NCBI GenBank assembly: GCA_946800325.1
Contig: OX326959.1
Location: forward strand, 24,807,447 to 24,871,446
DNA from: Luzula sylvatica
Lineage: Eukaryota; Streptophyta; Magnoliopsida; Poales; Juncaceae
DNA: 64,000 nt
Reading direction: 5' to 3'
Below are positions 49,128 through 59,986 of the stretch, in pieces. How positions within the stretch are numbered: the stretch's first letter is position 1; each line of letters begins with the position of its first letter. Both the position numbers and the translations under genes were made by a program. The notes below the pieces were generated by a model that ran no database searches, was not told the DNA's origin, and saw only the letters and a list, made by a program, of their open reading frames with translations.

Positions 49128-50019
49128 TGAAGGAAATACAGTTTTGGATCAACTAGAAGAACGTACAAATAAGGATGATCAAATAGTTGAATTCACAATG
49201 AGATTGTGTAAATTCAGGAACCAGGAGATGGTTCGTTCGAACGAACTATTATGGTTCGTTCGAAAACACTATGGTTCGTTCTGATGAATAGTTATTCAGT
49301 TCGAACGAACATATGTAACACATTACTAGTGGCTTGTTCGTTCGAACGAACCGTAAGGTGCGTTCGAACGAACTATGTTCCGAATTATGTGTTGACAGTT
49401 TTATCTCCAATTAATTGTCCTGTAATTAGTGGTATGATCTGAGATTAATGATATTTAATCTCAGATCTGGAAGAGACATGATGTTGAATCAATTGATCTT
49501 CTTCTTCAAGAAAAGAGAACACCATTAGAGAGATATAGTGAGAATTCAGAGAAGAGTTCTCGAATTCAGATTCAAGCAAGTTTACACGTGGATATACTAG
49601 GAGGATTCACGTGTAACCGGAAGAATATAACTCGAGGTGGATACGGGTAGAGAGATCTCAATTGAGATCTTTCATTGTGATCCAAGGAGAGCAAGAACGA
49701 GCAAGGTCGAATCTTAACCGGAGGAATTCCGGTTGTATACGACAAATCGGAGCTTCAAATTAGGTGTCGAATTGCGCGGGCGTTGGACGTGCGTGTCGCT
49801 GGAATCGAAGCAAGGACGGCAGCAACTACACAAGAATCAACCCGTCTCCGTGATCAATTTCACGTGGTATGATTATCTATGAATTAAGAGTTAATTTCAT
49901 AGGATTAGTTGCATTCCATGATTTGTGTCTTTGAATGGACGACGTGGTCCACGGGATCGGGTCGGACCGGGCCTCACAATCCGCTGCGCGCGGCTCGGTA
50001 GTGACGCCGATACCCAGCA
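49128..50019 (+). repeat. 5' LTR of element B
   Basis: Starts TGAAGGAAATACAGTTTTGG and ends GCCGATACCCAGCA. It is homologous to the solo LTR at 28821-29724 (inverse orientation). TTCGAA palindromes cluster near the start (about 49228-49380), including a pair with 22-bp spacing at about 49338 and 49360. GATCTCAATTGAGATC (about 49652) is a further perfect palindrome. Confidence 0.88.
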
Positions 50020-50020
50020 G

Positions 50021-50032
50021 TGGTATCAGAGC
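50021..50032 (+). promoter_or_regulatory. Primer-binding site of element B
   Basis: TGGTATCAGAGC, exactly the plant initiator Met-tRNA complement, one base after the LTR. Confidence 0.93.
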
Positions 50033-51438
50033 GATCGTCGTCGATTCATTGATCGAATCGGATACGAATAAGTGTTATTCGTTCTTGCATTGAATTTAGC
50101 ATTTTTATTAAGTTTTGATTTTATCACAAGTTATAATCTTACTAGAGATTAATCATGAGATGATTAATAGCATCTAGAAGGGAACATGAAAGAGTTTCAT
50201 GATCGATTGTTTAAGAAACAATCAAAATCAGCAAAATCATAATGAAAATTCGTGATATCAGTACTATGTTCGTTCAAACGAACTATATATTGCGTTCGAA
50301 CGAACATGGAAAAGTCGCGGATGAATTTAGGAGAAAAACTGATGAATTAATGGTTCGTTCGAACGGAACGGGATGTTCGTTCGAACGAAGTCATGTAATC
50401 ATTATGTGTGTTCGAACGAATATGAGATTCGTTCGAACGAACATACTCCTGGATTAGATTTAAGAAAATCAGATTTTAGTCCGTTCGAACGGAACCTGAT
50501 GTTCGTTCGAACGAACCTATTTCTGGATTAATTCTTAAAATAAAGTTTTGGTTCGTTCGAACCAAGTAATCGATTCGTACGAACGGATTATAGTAGTCCA
50601 TTCGAACGGACCGCTGGTTCGTTAGAACGAATATAAGATTCGTTCGAACGAACATGATTCTGGAAATTTTGAAATTTTGAAAGAAAACAAGACTTAAGCC
50701 CGTTCGAACGGAACTTTCTGTTCGTTCGAACAAACTATGTTTAAAATTTGCTGGTTTAGTATTTTGAGAATACAAATTCGAAATTTGTTTAAATCATGCT
50801 TATAAATTCACATATATCAACATAATAACTTGTACCAATCAATATAATATGATTATATTGACATTAAAATCCCTAAATAATATTTAAGTCATCCAATGCC
50901 TTCCATGTTCACAACCTCCGAGGTTGGTCTTACACTTTGCACGGTTTCAGGCCAAAGTCGGGCGTGCAATGTTGTATGTATCAATGTGAGAGGCACGCGT
51001 TAATTGGAAACAAACGCGGGTTCAGGCCAAAGTCGGGCGCGTTTGTAGTTCAATTGAACGATATGTGGGCACGGTTGTAACTTAACCGTCCAAGCCAATC
51101 CGATTGGGGTTCGGGGCATCGTTAGGATGCACAAAAGGAATTCGAATCATATATGATATGGTTCGATACCGAAATCCTATAAAGAGTCAAGGGTCGCATT
51201 TGTTGTGATTGGATTTATCCTACCTAAATAGTGAGATCCCATTTGTCGGCCAAAGTTACTTGTGGGAGGATCACGAAATATGGGTCTTGAGGTGTTATTG
51301 GATTAAGAATCCCGAATCAATATTAGGGTTATTGATTTGATAAAAATAACATATTTCATATCATCATATAAGCATATAGAATAAGTTCGCACATGTTAGT
51401 ATCAATCTCATTATAAAGTATTTTTCGTTGTAGCAATC
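50033..51438 (+). promoter_or_regulatory. 1.4-kb untranslated leader of element B with palindrome array
   Basis: Between about 50268 and 50740 there are more than a dozen TTCGAA-centred palindromes (for example GTTCGTTCGAACGAAC and CCGTTCGAACGGAAC), mostly in pairs 21-22 bp apart and separated by spacers such as CTGGATTA. The second half has repeated phrases (CAGGCCAAAGTCGGGCG twice, at about 50950 and 51012). No long ORF. Elements with such long leaders may use it for packaging or translation control (inference). Confidence 0.7.
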
Positions 51439-51460
51439 ATGACTTCAATCAACACCAACT
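51439..51460 (+). CDS. Element B gag, first codons (5' piece, split by element A)
   Basis: ATGACTTCAATCAAC encodes MTSIN. Joined to the sequence after the right target duplication, it reads MTSINTNSMSIRSVLEREKL without a break, so this is the true gag start. Confidence 0.8.
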
Positions 51461-52868
51461 TGTTGGTTCAAATTTCCTGATAGTTTGATTATTTCAAAAC
51501 ACTGTCATTACTAATGTATACATCCAGAAAAGTGCAGGATAACATAGGTACGATACGAAGATGAAGGAGGGCTTGTGAAGGAGGATTTCATTGGATTACA
51601 TCAAGAATCAGGACATGAAGTCTCAAGATAAACAAGAAAAGAAGAACACAAGGAAGGCCATTGGAATACATCAAGAATCAAGATGTTGAAGCCTTCCGTG
51701 AGTGGGATACGCCACAAATAAACCATAGGTACAAACCTAGTAGAACTCAAGTAAAATCATGTTCAAAATAACAAAGAGTTCAGTCAAGCAGGAAGTGCGT
51801 TCTGAACGAACTCAAAGTCCGTTCAGAACGGACTTGCCACATATCAAAACTATTAAACCTTGATTAGAACCAAACGTGTCACAGGGATGTGTGCGTTCGA
51901 ACGAACAATCATGTCCGTTCGAACGGACAATTAGAATCCGTTCACCCACCTTCTGAGTGCGTTGAACGGACAATCCTTCCTGTGAACGAAAAATGTCACA
52001 GGGATGTGTGCGTTCGAACGAACACACATGTGCGTTCGAACGGACAACCTGGAATCCGTTCACCCACTTTTCAGTGCGTTGAACGGACTCTTGTTCCTGT
52101 GAACGCAAAATGCTATGTATAATTGAGTCCGTTACGAACGGACATTGTCCGTTCGAACGGACCCAAGATGTACTTGCACGTTATTTTGAAACGGCTAGTG
52201 CAAACTACAAGTGCGTTCTGAACGGACTTTATGCGTTCAAACGCACTTCAAGTTTTCTGAAGGATTTCTATAGAGAGTATAAATAGAATCCTTCATGGGT
52301 CTCTCTCTTCAACTCCTTCACTTGAAAAACATTCAAACCTAAAAAGAGAGAAACCCTAAGCTGTGATTATCTATATCCATTGATAGCTTGAGAAACCTCT
52401 TTAGATCGTTGATCTACTTTCGATATTCTCCACTAATCGTATCCCACTCACGTGACCGATCACGTTGTAGCTCGATTAGTGAAAAAGTGTAATAGGCTAG
52501 TGCAACAAATTGTAAAGAGCCTAAGCTATAGATCGATAGAAGCGTGTAAATCGATCTAGGCAAATCCTTGTAATCGAGTTGAGTTGGAATTCAATCGAAA
52601 GCCAAAAAGAGGCACAAGGCATTCCCGGAGACGTAGGTACTCGCAAATAATTGAGTCGGTCAATTAAGCGAGTAAAGGGTGAGTTAAAGCTACAAAGCAA
52701 CCACCTACCGAACTTCGTAAACAAACATCTTGTGTCAAAGTGTTTGTACGGTATCATCTTTATCATCTAAATTATTATTTATTCCGCACCGTAAATTAGG
52801 TCTAAATCTAAACTAAGTGTAAGTTAGATTGCCAAATTTACCCCCCTCTAGGTTAGAATTAACCAACA
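51461..52868 (+). repeat. 5' LTR of element A
   Basis: U3 carries a TATA box, TATAAATA, at 52278-52285. Upstream of it lie a 117-bp tandem duplication (51878-51994 and 51995-52111) and palindrome pairs with 22-bp spacing. It ends CTCTAGGTTAGAATTAACCAACA. Confidence 0.95.
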
Positions 52869-52870
52869 AT

Positions 52871-52882
52871 TGGTATCAGAGC
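52871..52882 (+). promoter_or_regulatory. Primer-binding site of element A
   Basis: TGGTATCAGAGC, two bases after the LTR, an exact initiator Met-tRNA complement. Confidence 0.95.
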
Positions 52883-52937
52883 AGGGTACTAACCATCTCT
52901 TAAATTTATTAAGGATAAACTTGTACCTTACGATCTA

Positions 52938-54142
52938 ATGGCTGAATTTAATCCCATGAGCGCGGTGGAAGCAGCCATTCACTCTCTCCGTATTGAACGA
53001 GGTCTAACTTCGACACACCACCAGCCCATAATTGTAGATGCAGAACCTTCCTCTCCCACTCTAAGCTCGACACATGACAAAAGTTATGAGGTACGTACTA
53101 ACTCTCTATTTGGCATAAAATCGTTACCTAGACCTGAATTTTCTCCCGCATCCAAACTAGAACTCGAATCCTGTGACGAGTTTCTTAGGGATGAAGGGAA
53201 CTCTCAACTAAATGAGGGTAAACTTGAAAGTCCCACACAAGCTCTCAAGGATAAGGTAGCTTCTCTTGAGCTATCCATCTTGGCATACAAAACTCAAATA
53301 AATGAATTTAAAGGATTTTCAAAATATGAATGTAAAACCCTGAAATGTGAGATTTCTCATTTAAAAGTCGAAATTCAAACTATGAAAGTTGAGAATGAGT
53401 CCTTGAAGAGGGCTTGTGCAATTATTGCATTGATCCCCCTTCATTGGATGATGCATTAAAATCGTCATTAACGGGACAAAATCCCAATGATAAATCCGGT
53501 TTAGGATATAAGAAAATTAACGGTAATAAACCCGACTTTTCAATATCTCAAAATCAAAAATCTAAATGGGAAAACAATAAAGCAAGTAGTCATGGAAATG
53601 CTTTCATGTACCATGACTACAACAAAGGTAAATTTGCTAAAAATGAACAACCTAAACGTGTCAATAATAATGATAGGAATAATCATTTTACACAAAATTC
53701 ACAACCTAGACATACTAATTTGGGACGAACCGATTGTTTGTTCAAAAGGGGACCAAATGGGTATTTCTATGAAGTGACAAACTACACCGAAGTTTCATAT
53801 CAACAAGGGCCTCCCAAACATTCCACCAACACACATAAACAATTTAAACAAAATAATTTTAAGCAAAATAAATTTAAATCAAATAACCTTTATCAAATGC
53901 CAAAATCGATAACTTCTAAGAGAAGTAATCCGAATCAACTCTCGGACTATTTTGTGAAGAGTACCACACCCACAAATAAGCCCACCGTAGCATTTTGTAA
54001 CTATTGTTGCAACATCGGTCATGTCTCAACCGGGTGTAATCTTCGCAATCCAAAAGTGGCACCAAACGTCATGTGGATGCGTAAAGATCGTCACTCAATG
54101 GGTTCCTCTACCTCCTTCGGTATAGGACCCCCTAGGGTGTAA
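52938..54142 (+). pseudogene. Element A gag, frameshifted in the middle
   Basis: Two overlapping open segments. 52938-53459 begins MAEFNPMSAVEAAIHSLRIE and has a coiled, charged region (LKDKVASLELSILAYKTQIN). The -1 frame, 53414-54142, carries CIDPPSLDDAL and the zinc knuckle CNYCCNIGHVSTGC, where the His precedes V-S-T-G-C in the expected CX2CX4HX4C spacing. In SIRE-type gag these are one protein (..SLKRACxxCIDPPSLDDAL..). The overlap shows a one-base loss around 53412-53440, unless it is a programmed -1 shift. The long Asn/Lys-rich linker (HTNLGRTDCLFKRGPNGYFY) is normal for the group. It ends GIGPPRV, 133 bases before the pol ATG. Confidence 0.85.
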
Positions 54143-54216
54143 AACCCTAACTTGAGACACTATACTCCCTAGTATACCATACCATAAGCCAAATACTTAG
54201 GGGGAGTATAGTTAGT

Positions 54217-54271
54217 AAGAATTCATATTAGTCAATTTCAATTTTTTTGGTTTAACTAATATGAATTTCTT
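54217..54271 (+). promoter_or_regulatory. Inverted repeat in the gag-pol gap of element A
   Basis: AAGAATTCATATTAGT (54217-54232) pairs with ACTAATATGAATTTCTT (54255-54271) with one bulge, around a 22-nt T-rich loop. It ends four bases before the pol ATG (54276). AGGGGGAG, identical to the core of the 3' polypurine tract, lies just upstream (54199-54206). Confidence 0.7.
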
Positions 54272-54275
54272 ATAG

Positions 54276-57200
54276 ATGGGCCTAACTTCCAGAACAAAGT
54301 CATCAAAATGGTGTCTAGATAGTGGTTGTTCTAGACATATGACTTGGGATCGAGAGATGTTCAAATCTCTCGAACCGTTCAAGGGAGGAGACGTTACCTT
54401 CGGAGGAAATCAAAAAGGTAAAATTATCGGTATCGGTTCTATAGGTATCTCAAATTGGACTTTAGAGAATGTCTATCTTGTAACAGGACTTAAACATAAT
54501 TTAATTAGCATAAGCCAATTGTGTGATGCCGGATATTGTGTGAAATTCGATCAACACTCATGCTTGATTGATCGAATGAAAGACAATACCACAGTATGCA
54601 AAGGAACCCGACACGAAAATCTATACTACTTTGATTTCGAATCATTCGTGCCGGGAATCCATTGTCTCACTGTATCATAATCAGTATCTCGATTATGGCA
54701 TAGACGGTTAGGTCACATTTGCATTAAAACTATACATAGGTTGTCCAAAAAGCAATTAGTTAGAGGACTTCCCTCACATAAACTTGAACTAGAAGGATTA
54801 TGCGATGCGTGTGAAAAAGGTAAGCACACTAGATCATCCGGGTTCAAATCAAAGAACATGGTCACCACGAATCGACCTCTTCAACTCATCCATCTTGATC
54901 TTTGCGGACCAATGAGCGTTACAAGCATAGGTAATAAAAGGTATATGTTTGTTATTGTGGATGATTATTCACGTTTCACCTGGATACATTATTTACTTCA
55001 TAAAAGTGAAACGTGTGACAACTTCATCAAATTTTGTACTCTCGTTGAAAATGAAAAAGGCACCTCAATTGTCACCATTCGAAGTGACAATGGAGGTGAA
55101 TTTTGTCATAAAAAGGGATATATACGCGAATTTTCGGCTCCTCGCACACCTCAACAAAATGGTGTGGTTGAACGTAAAAATCGAACGTTAATTGAACTTG
55201 CCCGTACCATGCTAACTGAGCATCCTTCTCCAAAATACCTTTGGGCCGAAGCCACTAACACCGCATGTCATGTGGTGAATAGGGTTAGCTTAAGGCCTAT
55301 TTTGAAGAAGACGCCATATGAGCTATGGTATGGGGGAAATCCAAATGTCTCTTACATGAGAGTATTTGGATGCAAATGCTATATCTTGGATGAATTGAGT
55401 AATCGAGACAAACTCGATCCAAAATCCATTGAAGGAATATTTGTCGGTTACTCATGTACAAGTAAAGCATACCGAGTTTACATACGATCAACACGAGTTG
55501 TATCTGAATCCGTTCACGTACATTTTGATGAAACTAAAAAGGAAGCCGAGAAAGGTAGCTTAAATGTAGGTGAAGTCACGGAAACAATTGCTAAATCACC
55601 GAGAAAACAAGCCGAGCTGGAATATCAACACATCGACATAACTCTTGATGAACCTCAGAGAGAAAACAATGATCCTCCAGAAGAGGAAGAACAGGAGGAA
55701 GAGGAAGAAGAGAGTGAAACTCCTTACCAAATCCCCGAGGTTCTCCGAGAAGTACCCCACCATCCTCTCACAAACGTTGTTGGAGATCCCCGAGAAGGTG
55801 TACGAACTCGGTCTCGTGTCCACAACTACGTAGCTCATTGCGCATATCTTTCTCACACCGAGCCAAAATCCTTCAAGGAAGCCAATCTAGACGAAGATTG
55901 GATTATCGCAATGCAAGAAGAATTGGAACAATTTGAAAGAAATCAAGTTTGGATGTTGGTTCCAAAACCCATGAATCGTTCGATCATTGGGACTCGATGG
56001 ATCTTTCGAAATAAACTTGATGAACATGGAAACGTGGTACGAAACAAGGCGAGACTCGTCGCTCAAGGATTTAAACAACGAGAAGGGATCGATTTCGAAG
56101 AAACCTTTGCTCCAGTGGCTCGTCTAGAAGCGATACGACTCCTCCTAACTTACGCCGCTATTGAGGGGTTTACACTATTTCAAATGGACGTCAAGAGTGC
56201 ATTTCTCAATGGTGAAATCGAAGAAGAAGTCTACGTTGAGCAACCACCGGGATTTAAGGATCCTAAATTCCCCGATTACGTGTGCAAACTCTCAAAAGCC
56301 CTATACGGATTGAAACAAGCCCCACGAGCATGGTACGATCGACTATCCTCATTTCTCACCTCAAATGGTTTCATGAGAGGTATAATCGACACCACCCTCT
56401 TCACACGTAAAAAGGGAGTATCCATTTTACTTGTTCAAATTTACGTAGATGATATTATTTTTGGATCAAGTGATGCGGCTCTTGCCGAAGAATTCTCTAT
56501 TCTTATGCACAGTGAATTTGCCATGAGTATGATGGGAGAGTTAAAATTCTTCCTGGGTCTTCAAGTCACACAATCAAGTGAAGGAATTTTCGTCAACCAA
56601 TCAAAGTACACTCGCGAATTATTAAAGAGATTCGAGTTGGACCAAACTAAAACGAGTGACACTCCAATGGCAAAGGAATCAAAATTGGATGCGGATGAAG
56701 AGGGCGAATCGTTCGACATTACGTCCTATAGAGGAATGATCGGGAGCCTTCTTTATCTAACGGCGAGTCGTCCCGACATCATGTTCGCCGTATGCTTGTG
56801 CGCTCGATTTCAAGCTAACCCCAAGGTATCACATTACACGGCCGTAAAACGCATATTTCGTTATTTAAAAGGTACAATTGAACTTGGGATATGGTACGGG
56901 CATAGTGGGAACCTAAACCTAGTAGGATACACTGATGCGGATTTTGCCGGATCCCGAGTTGATCGAAAAAGCACGAGCGGTACATGCCAATTTTTGGGAG
57001 GTTTACTTGTATCATGGTCAAGTCGTAAACAACACTCGGTAGCCTTATCGACGGCCGAAGCCGAGTATGTAGCCGCAGGAAGCTGTTGTGCTCAATTACT
57101 GTGGTTGAACCAAACCCTCGGAGACTACGGTTTGAACTTCCGTAAAATCCCCATATTGTGCGACAACAATAGCGCAATATGCATCTCGAAAAACCCTGTC

Positions 57201-57389
57201 CACCATTCACGAACCAAGCATATCGACATACGTCACCACTTCATTCGGGATCACGTGGAAAAAGGCGATGTTAAACTCGAATGGATAGAGACTCAAAATC
57301 AAATTGCCGACATCTTCACAAAACCGTTACCATTTGCTCCTTTCTCCGATCTACGACTAAAGCTAGGTATGTTATCTCTCAAGAATTAA
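54276..57389 (+). pseudogene. Element A pol (protease, integrase, RT, RNase H) with one stop and an integrase deletion
   Basis: Protease: KWCLDSGCSRHMTWD (DSG). A TAA at 54678-54680 separates it from GAG-pre ([15 protein letters not shown]). The next 882 codons are open. Integrase: zinc-binding [40 protein letters not shown] and [14 protein letters not shown]. Only 27 residues lie between the second Asp and the Glu, where 35 is usual, so eight residues appear deleted. [57 protein letters not shown] and [10 protein letters not shown] (catalytic YVDD intact). RNase [49 protein letters not shown]. It ends [14 protein letters not shown] and RNase H look fully preserved, integrase does not. Confidence 0.92.
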
Positions 57390-57969
57390 AATTCAGCATA
57401 TTGGGTCTAGTCTCATGTAGTTGCATCATAACTGTATAATCATAAGTACAAATAGAGTTGTTGAACTAGGGTCAGTGTATTGGGTCAATAAATCCGGGTC
57501 TCAGCTCAGTATCTAGTCCGTTCGAACGAACAAAAGAGTGCGTTCGGAACGGACAAATGAAGTTAACAAATGCCATCCTTCCAGACTCAAGTCCGTTCAA
57601 ACGAACAAACAGTGCGTTCTGAACGGACAGATGAAATGTATGATTACGACGGCTTTTCATATTATGGCGCCTGTCCCAACAGTTGCAAGCGCGTTCGAAC
57701 GAACTCAAAGACCTCTCACCTGCAACTCAAACCCAAACAATGGCGCCTTTTACCCAGAAGCGTGTACGTTCGAACGCACATGAATGTCCGTTCGAACGGA
57801 CTCGTCGTATTTACTCTCCATCTGCATGCAACCGACCCTCATCAATGGACACTATGGTTAATCTTCTCGTACGAAGAGAATTAAAGGGACACGATTTACA
57901 TTCTTCAAACCCTTGCCCTTATCTTCTCGTTCAAAAACTCCTTCTCTTCTCTCTCAAAAGCTTGATTTC
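57390..57969 (+). promoter_or_regulatory. Pol-ORF3 spacer of element A with palindrome pairs
   Basis: Non-coding spacer containing at least three palindrome pairs (about 57518-57555, 57591-57628 and 57766-57803), for example CCGTTCGAACGAAC plus GTGCGTTCGGAACGGAC. It may hold the promoter or splice acceptor needed to express ORF3 (inference). Confidence 0.6.
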
Positions 57970-59445
57970 ATGGATGCAAATCGAAGCCTCATATCAAAAG
58001 GGAAATCCAAGGAAAAGAAGAGAACAGGAGAAAGCTCGAAAGCTCAAGAAATACCACCGCCTCCATCGATTGTCCGCATGAAGAGGGGCACGCCAGCCAA
58101 CAGGCCTAATCACAGCGCACGAATGCAAGCAGATTACGATTTCACCAATCCGAATAACGATTATCTCTTTCGAAATCTGGAAGCCGGACTCCTCTTCAAT
58201 AGCGTTGTGGTAAGGAGACCCCTCTCAAAATCTTACTATTACGAGTTTCCACGAAATTGTTCTATTCTTTCCGACAAGATCGAGGAAATCGAGCGAAAAT
58301 GGGGATTTGCAAACCTTGCGCGTCTCAACGAGAGGTCGTATGAGATCATCACTCGGCTATTCTATGCAAACGCCACTTTCGATCATGCCCAAGATAAGAT
58401 AACCTCTTTTATTCTCGGTGAGGAAGTCGTAATCTCGGTGCAGAATTTGTGCGACTTGTTCGGGCTCAAAGATGATGGAGAGAAGGTGTACAACGACCGC
58501 TGGGGGAAAATTGAAACCGAAGGGTTCGAAACCATGAAGAAAGTGGTCACGAATAGATACGCATCACAATCAGCAGTGTCACACCTGGCCGCTCCTGAAA
58601 GATTCGTCTGGATAATTGGTAATAACATTCTCGCTCCTGTTGCAAAATTGAGAGCAAACCTCGAAGATCGAAATATCTTGTTTTTATATCGCATGTGGTA
58701 CGAGGACCAACTACCCGTCCATGTGCCTTATCTCATATTAAGCCACATGGAAAGCGCCATGAACCTAAGGAATGCATCGTTACCATACGGAACGTTGATC
58801 GCTCGAATGTTGAACCTCCAAGGAGTCTCGATCCCGGTGGAAGACTGGGATTTCCGACCTGAACCACCGATCAACCTCGCGTCAAAATTAAACCTTCTGT
58901 GTCAAAGGTTTCGGTATTCAGCACAAGCTCATGAATGGATTATCGATCACCCAGATGAAGAGGGAGCGTTCCACCTTCCTCCAAATCCTACCCGTTGGTT
59001 GGAGAGTGACGCTCCATCCGACCAGGGCAGTGAAAACCAGGCTCGAACACGTGAGAGGAGGGAAAGTGTAAGAAGTTCGAACGACCCGATGGAAAGGGAC
59101 GAAAGGCGGTTCGCTCACATAACGTCGTTGTTAGAGGCAATGAATAAGCGTATGGAGCGACATGAACGAGGGATTCGAAATGAAATTCGAGAGGGCATGC
59201 AAGTTTCCGAGACAAGGATGCTCGAGAGAGTAGAACGTCAATTTTCCGACCTTTACGGTCATCTTGAAAACCGTTTCGGGGCCTACCCGGAACCTCGAGA
59301 ACAAGACAATCCTCCTCCTCCATCTCATCCCACCGCGAATCCGTCGGAGTCCCATTCGGGAACATTCAACGTCGACGACTTCTTCGCGTCCGGTCCAAGC
59401 TATCATCCCGACCCGAACCCTTACCCCGGTCCCAACGAGATGTAA
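57970..59445 (+). CDS. Element A third ORF (env-position protein of SIRE elements)
   Basis: 491 aa from ATG 57970 (MDANRSLISKGKSKEKKRTG). The N-terminus is basic (residues about 10-45). A central globular part (about 60-330) includes LFRNLEAGLLFNSVVVRRPL, KWGFANLARLNERSYEIITR, NATFDHAQDKITSFILGEE and WYEDQLPVHVPYLILSHM, resembling the plant transposon-protein domain found in many plant retroelements. The C-terminal third is charged, with a coiled coil (about 370-440: HITSLLEAMNKRMERHERGI), then a Pro-rich tail ending in PNPYPGPNEM. I see no signal peptide, no hydrophobic membrane span and no furin-like site, so the env label given to this position in SIRE elements rests on location only. No stops: the ORF is intact. 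Function is unknown. Confidence 0.8.
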   Translation: MDANRSLISKGKSKEKKRTGESSKAQEIPPPPSIVRMKRGTPANRPNHSARMQADYDFTNPNNDYLFRNLEAGLLFNSVVVRRPLSKSYYYEFPRNCSILSDKIEEIERKWGFANLARLNERSYEIITRLFYANATFDHAQDKITSFILGEEVVISVQNLCDLFGLKDDGEKVYNDRWGKIETEGFETMKKVVTNRYASQSAVSHLAAPERFVWIIGNNILAPVAKLRANLEDRNILFLYRMWYEDQLPVHVPYLILSHMESAMNLRNASLPYGTLIARMLNLQGVSIPVEDWDFRPEPPINLASKLNLLCQRFRYSAQAHEWIIDHPDEEGAFHLPPNPTRWLESDAPSDQGSENQARTRERRESVRSSNDPMERDERRFAHITSLLEAMNKRMERHERGIRNEIREGMQVSETRMLERVERQFSDLYGHLENRFGAYPEPREQDNPPPPSHPTANPSESHSGTFNVDDFFASGPSYHPDPNPYPGPNEM

Positions 59446-59839
59446 TCACCGGCGGTGTCATAAGTGTGTTGTGTTGTCGTGTGTGTTTTTATATGACGTG
59501 CATGTGTGTGAGAAATTGCGTTTGTTGGGTTTGTATCGCTGAACAGCGTATGTTATGTGTGTGTTTGTATCGGCATGTGTCATGCCTTGAACTGCATAAA
59601 TTTGCTTTAGTGTCAGTCTGAGTATTATCAACTGTTACATCTTTTTGATTTTTTTCATATAATCTATCAGTCCAGATGCAAGTGCGTTCGAACGCACCAC
59701 TTTTTCGTTCGGAACGCACACAAACACAAAAATTGTTTTATTTTCCTTAAAATCTGCTAAATTTGAAAAGATTGTCATCATTCAAAACAAAAGAATGCGA
59801 TCATATTTACGAGCTCATACATTCATCAATTCATTCTTT

Positions 59840-59984
59840 GAGGGGGAGCTCGCATTTAGGGGGAGCCTCCTTGGCCCTTTTGATCTCTTTCAAAATGGGG
59901 GAGAAACGATCGTACGGAAAGTTCTCAACTAAATGGTGAAACTCTCCAAACCGACAGTGTTTTGAAATTAATCAAAAGGGGGAG
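59840..59984 (+). promoter_or_regulatory. Polypurine tracts of element A (four GGGGGAG copies)
   Basis: GAGGGGGAG (59840-59848), AGGGGGAG (59858-59865), GGGGGAGA (59897-59904) and AAAAGGGGGAG (59974-59984). The last, two bases before the 3' LTR, is the expected plus-strand primer. Repeated tracts after the env-position ORF are known for SIRE-type elements. Confidence 0.85.
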
Positions 59985-59986
59985 TT

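Noticed and set aside
51812..52122. ORFs on both strands in the A LTR with repeated CVRTN and RSNG phrases
   Set aside because: They arise from the palindromic DNA motif (any TTCGAACG array reads as such on both strands). They lie in U3 and occur identically in the 3' LTR.
57683..58081. 132-aa ORF overlapping the start of element A ORF3
   Set aside because: It is in another frame, made up of palindrome-derived residues and then the shadow of ORF3's basic N-terminus.
59489..59719. Short minus-strand ORF before the 3' LTR
   Set aside because: No domain. It contains the same palindrome-derived phrases and lies in the 3' untranslated part of element A.
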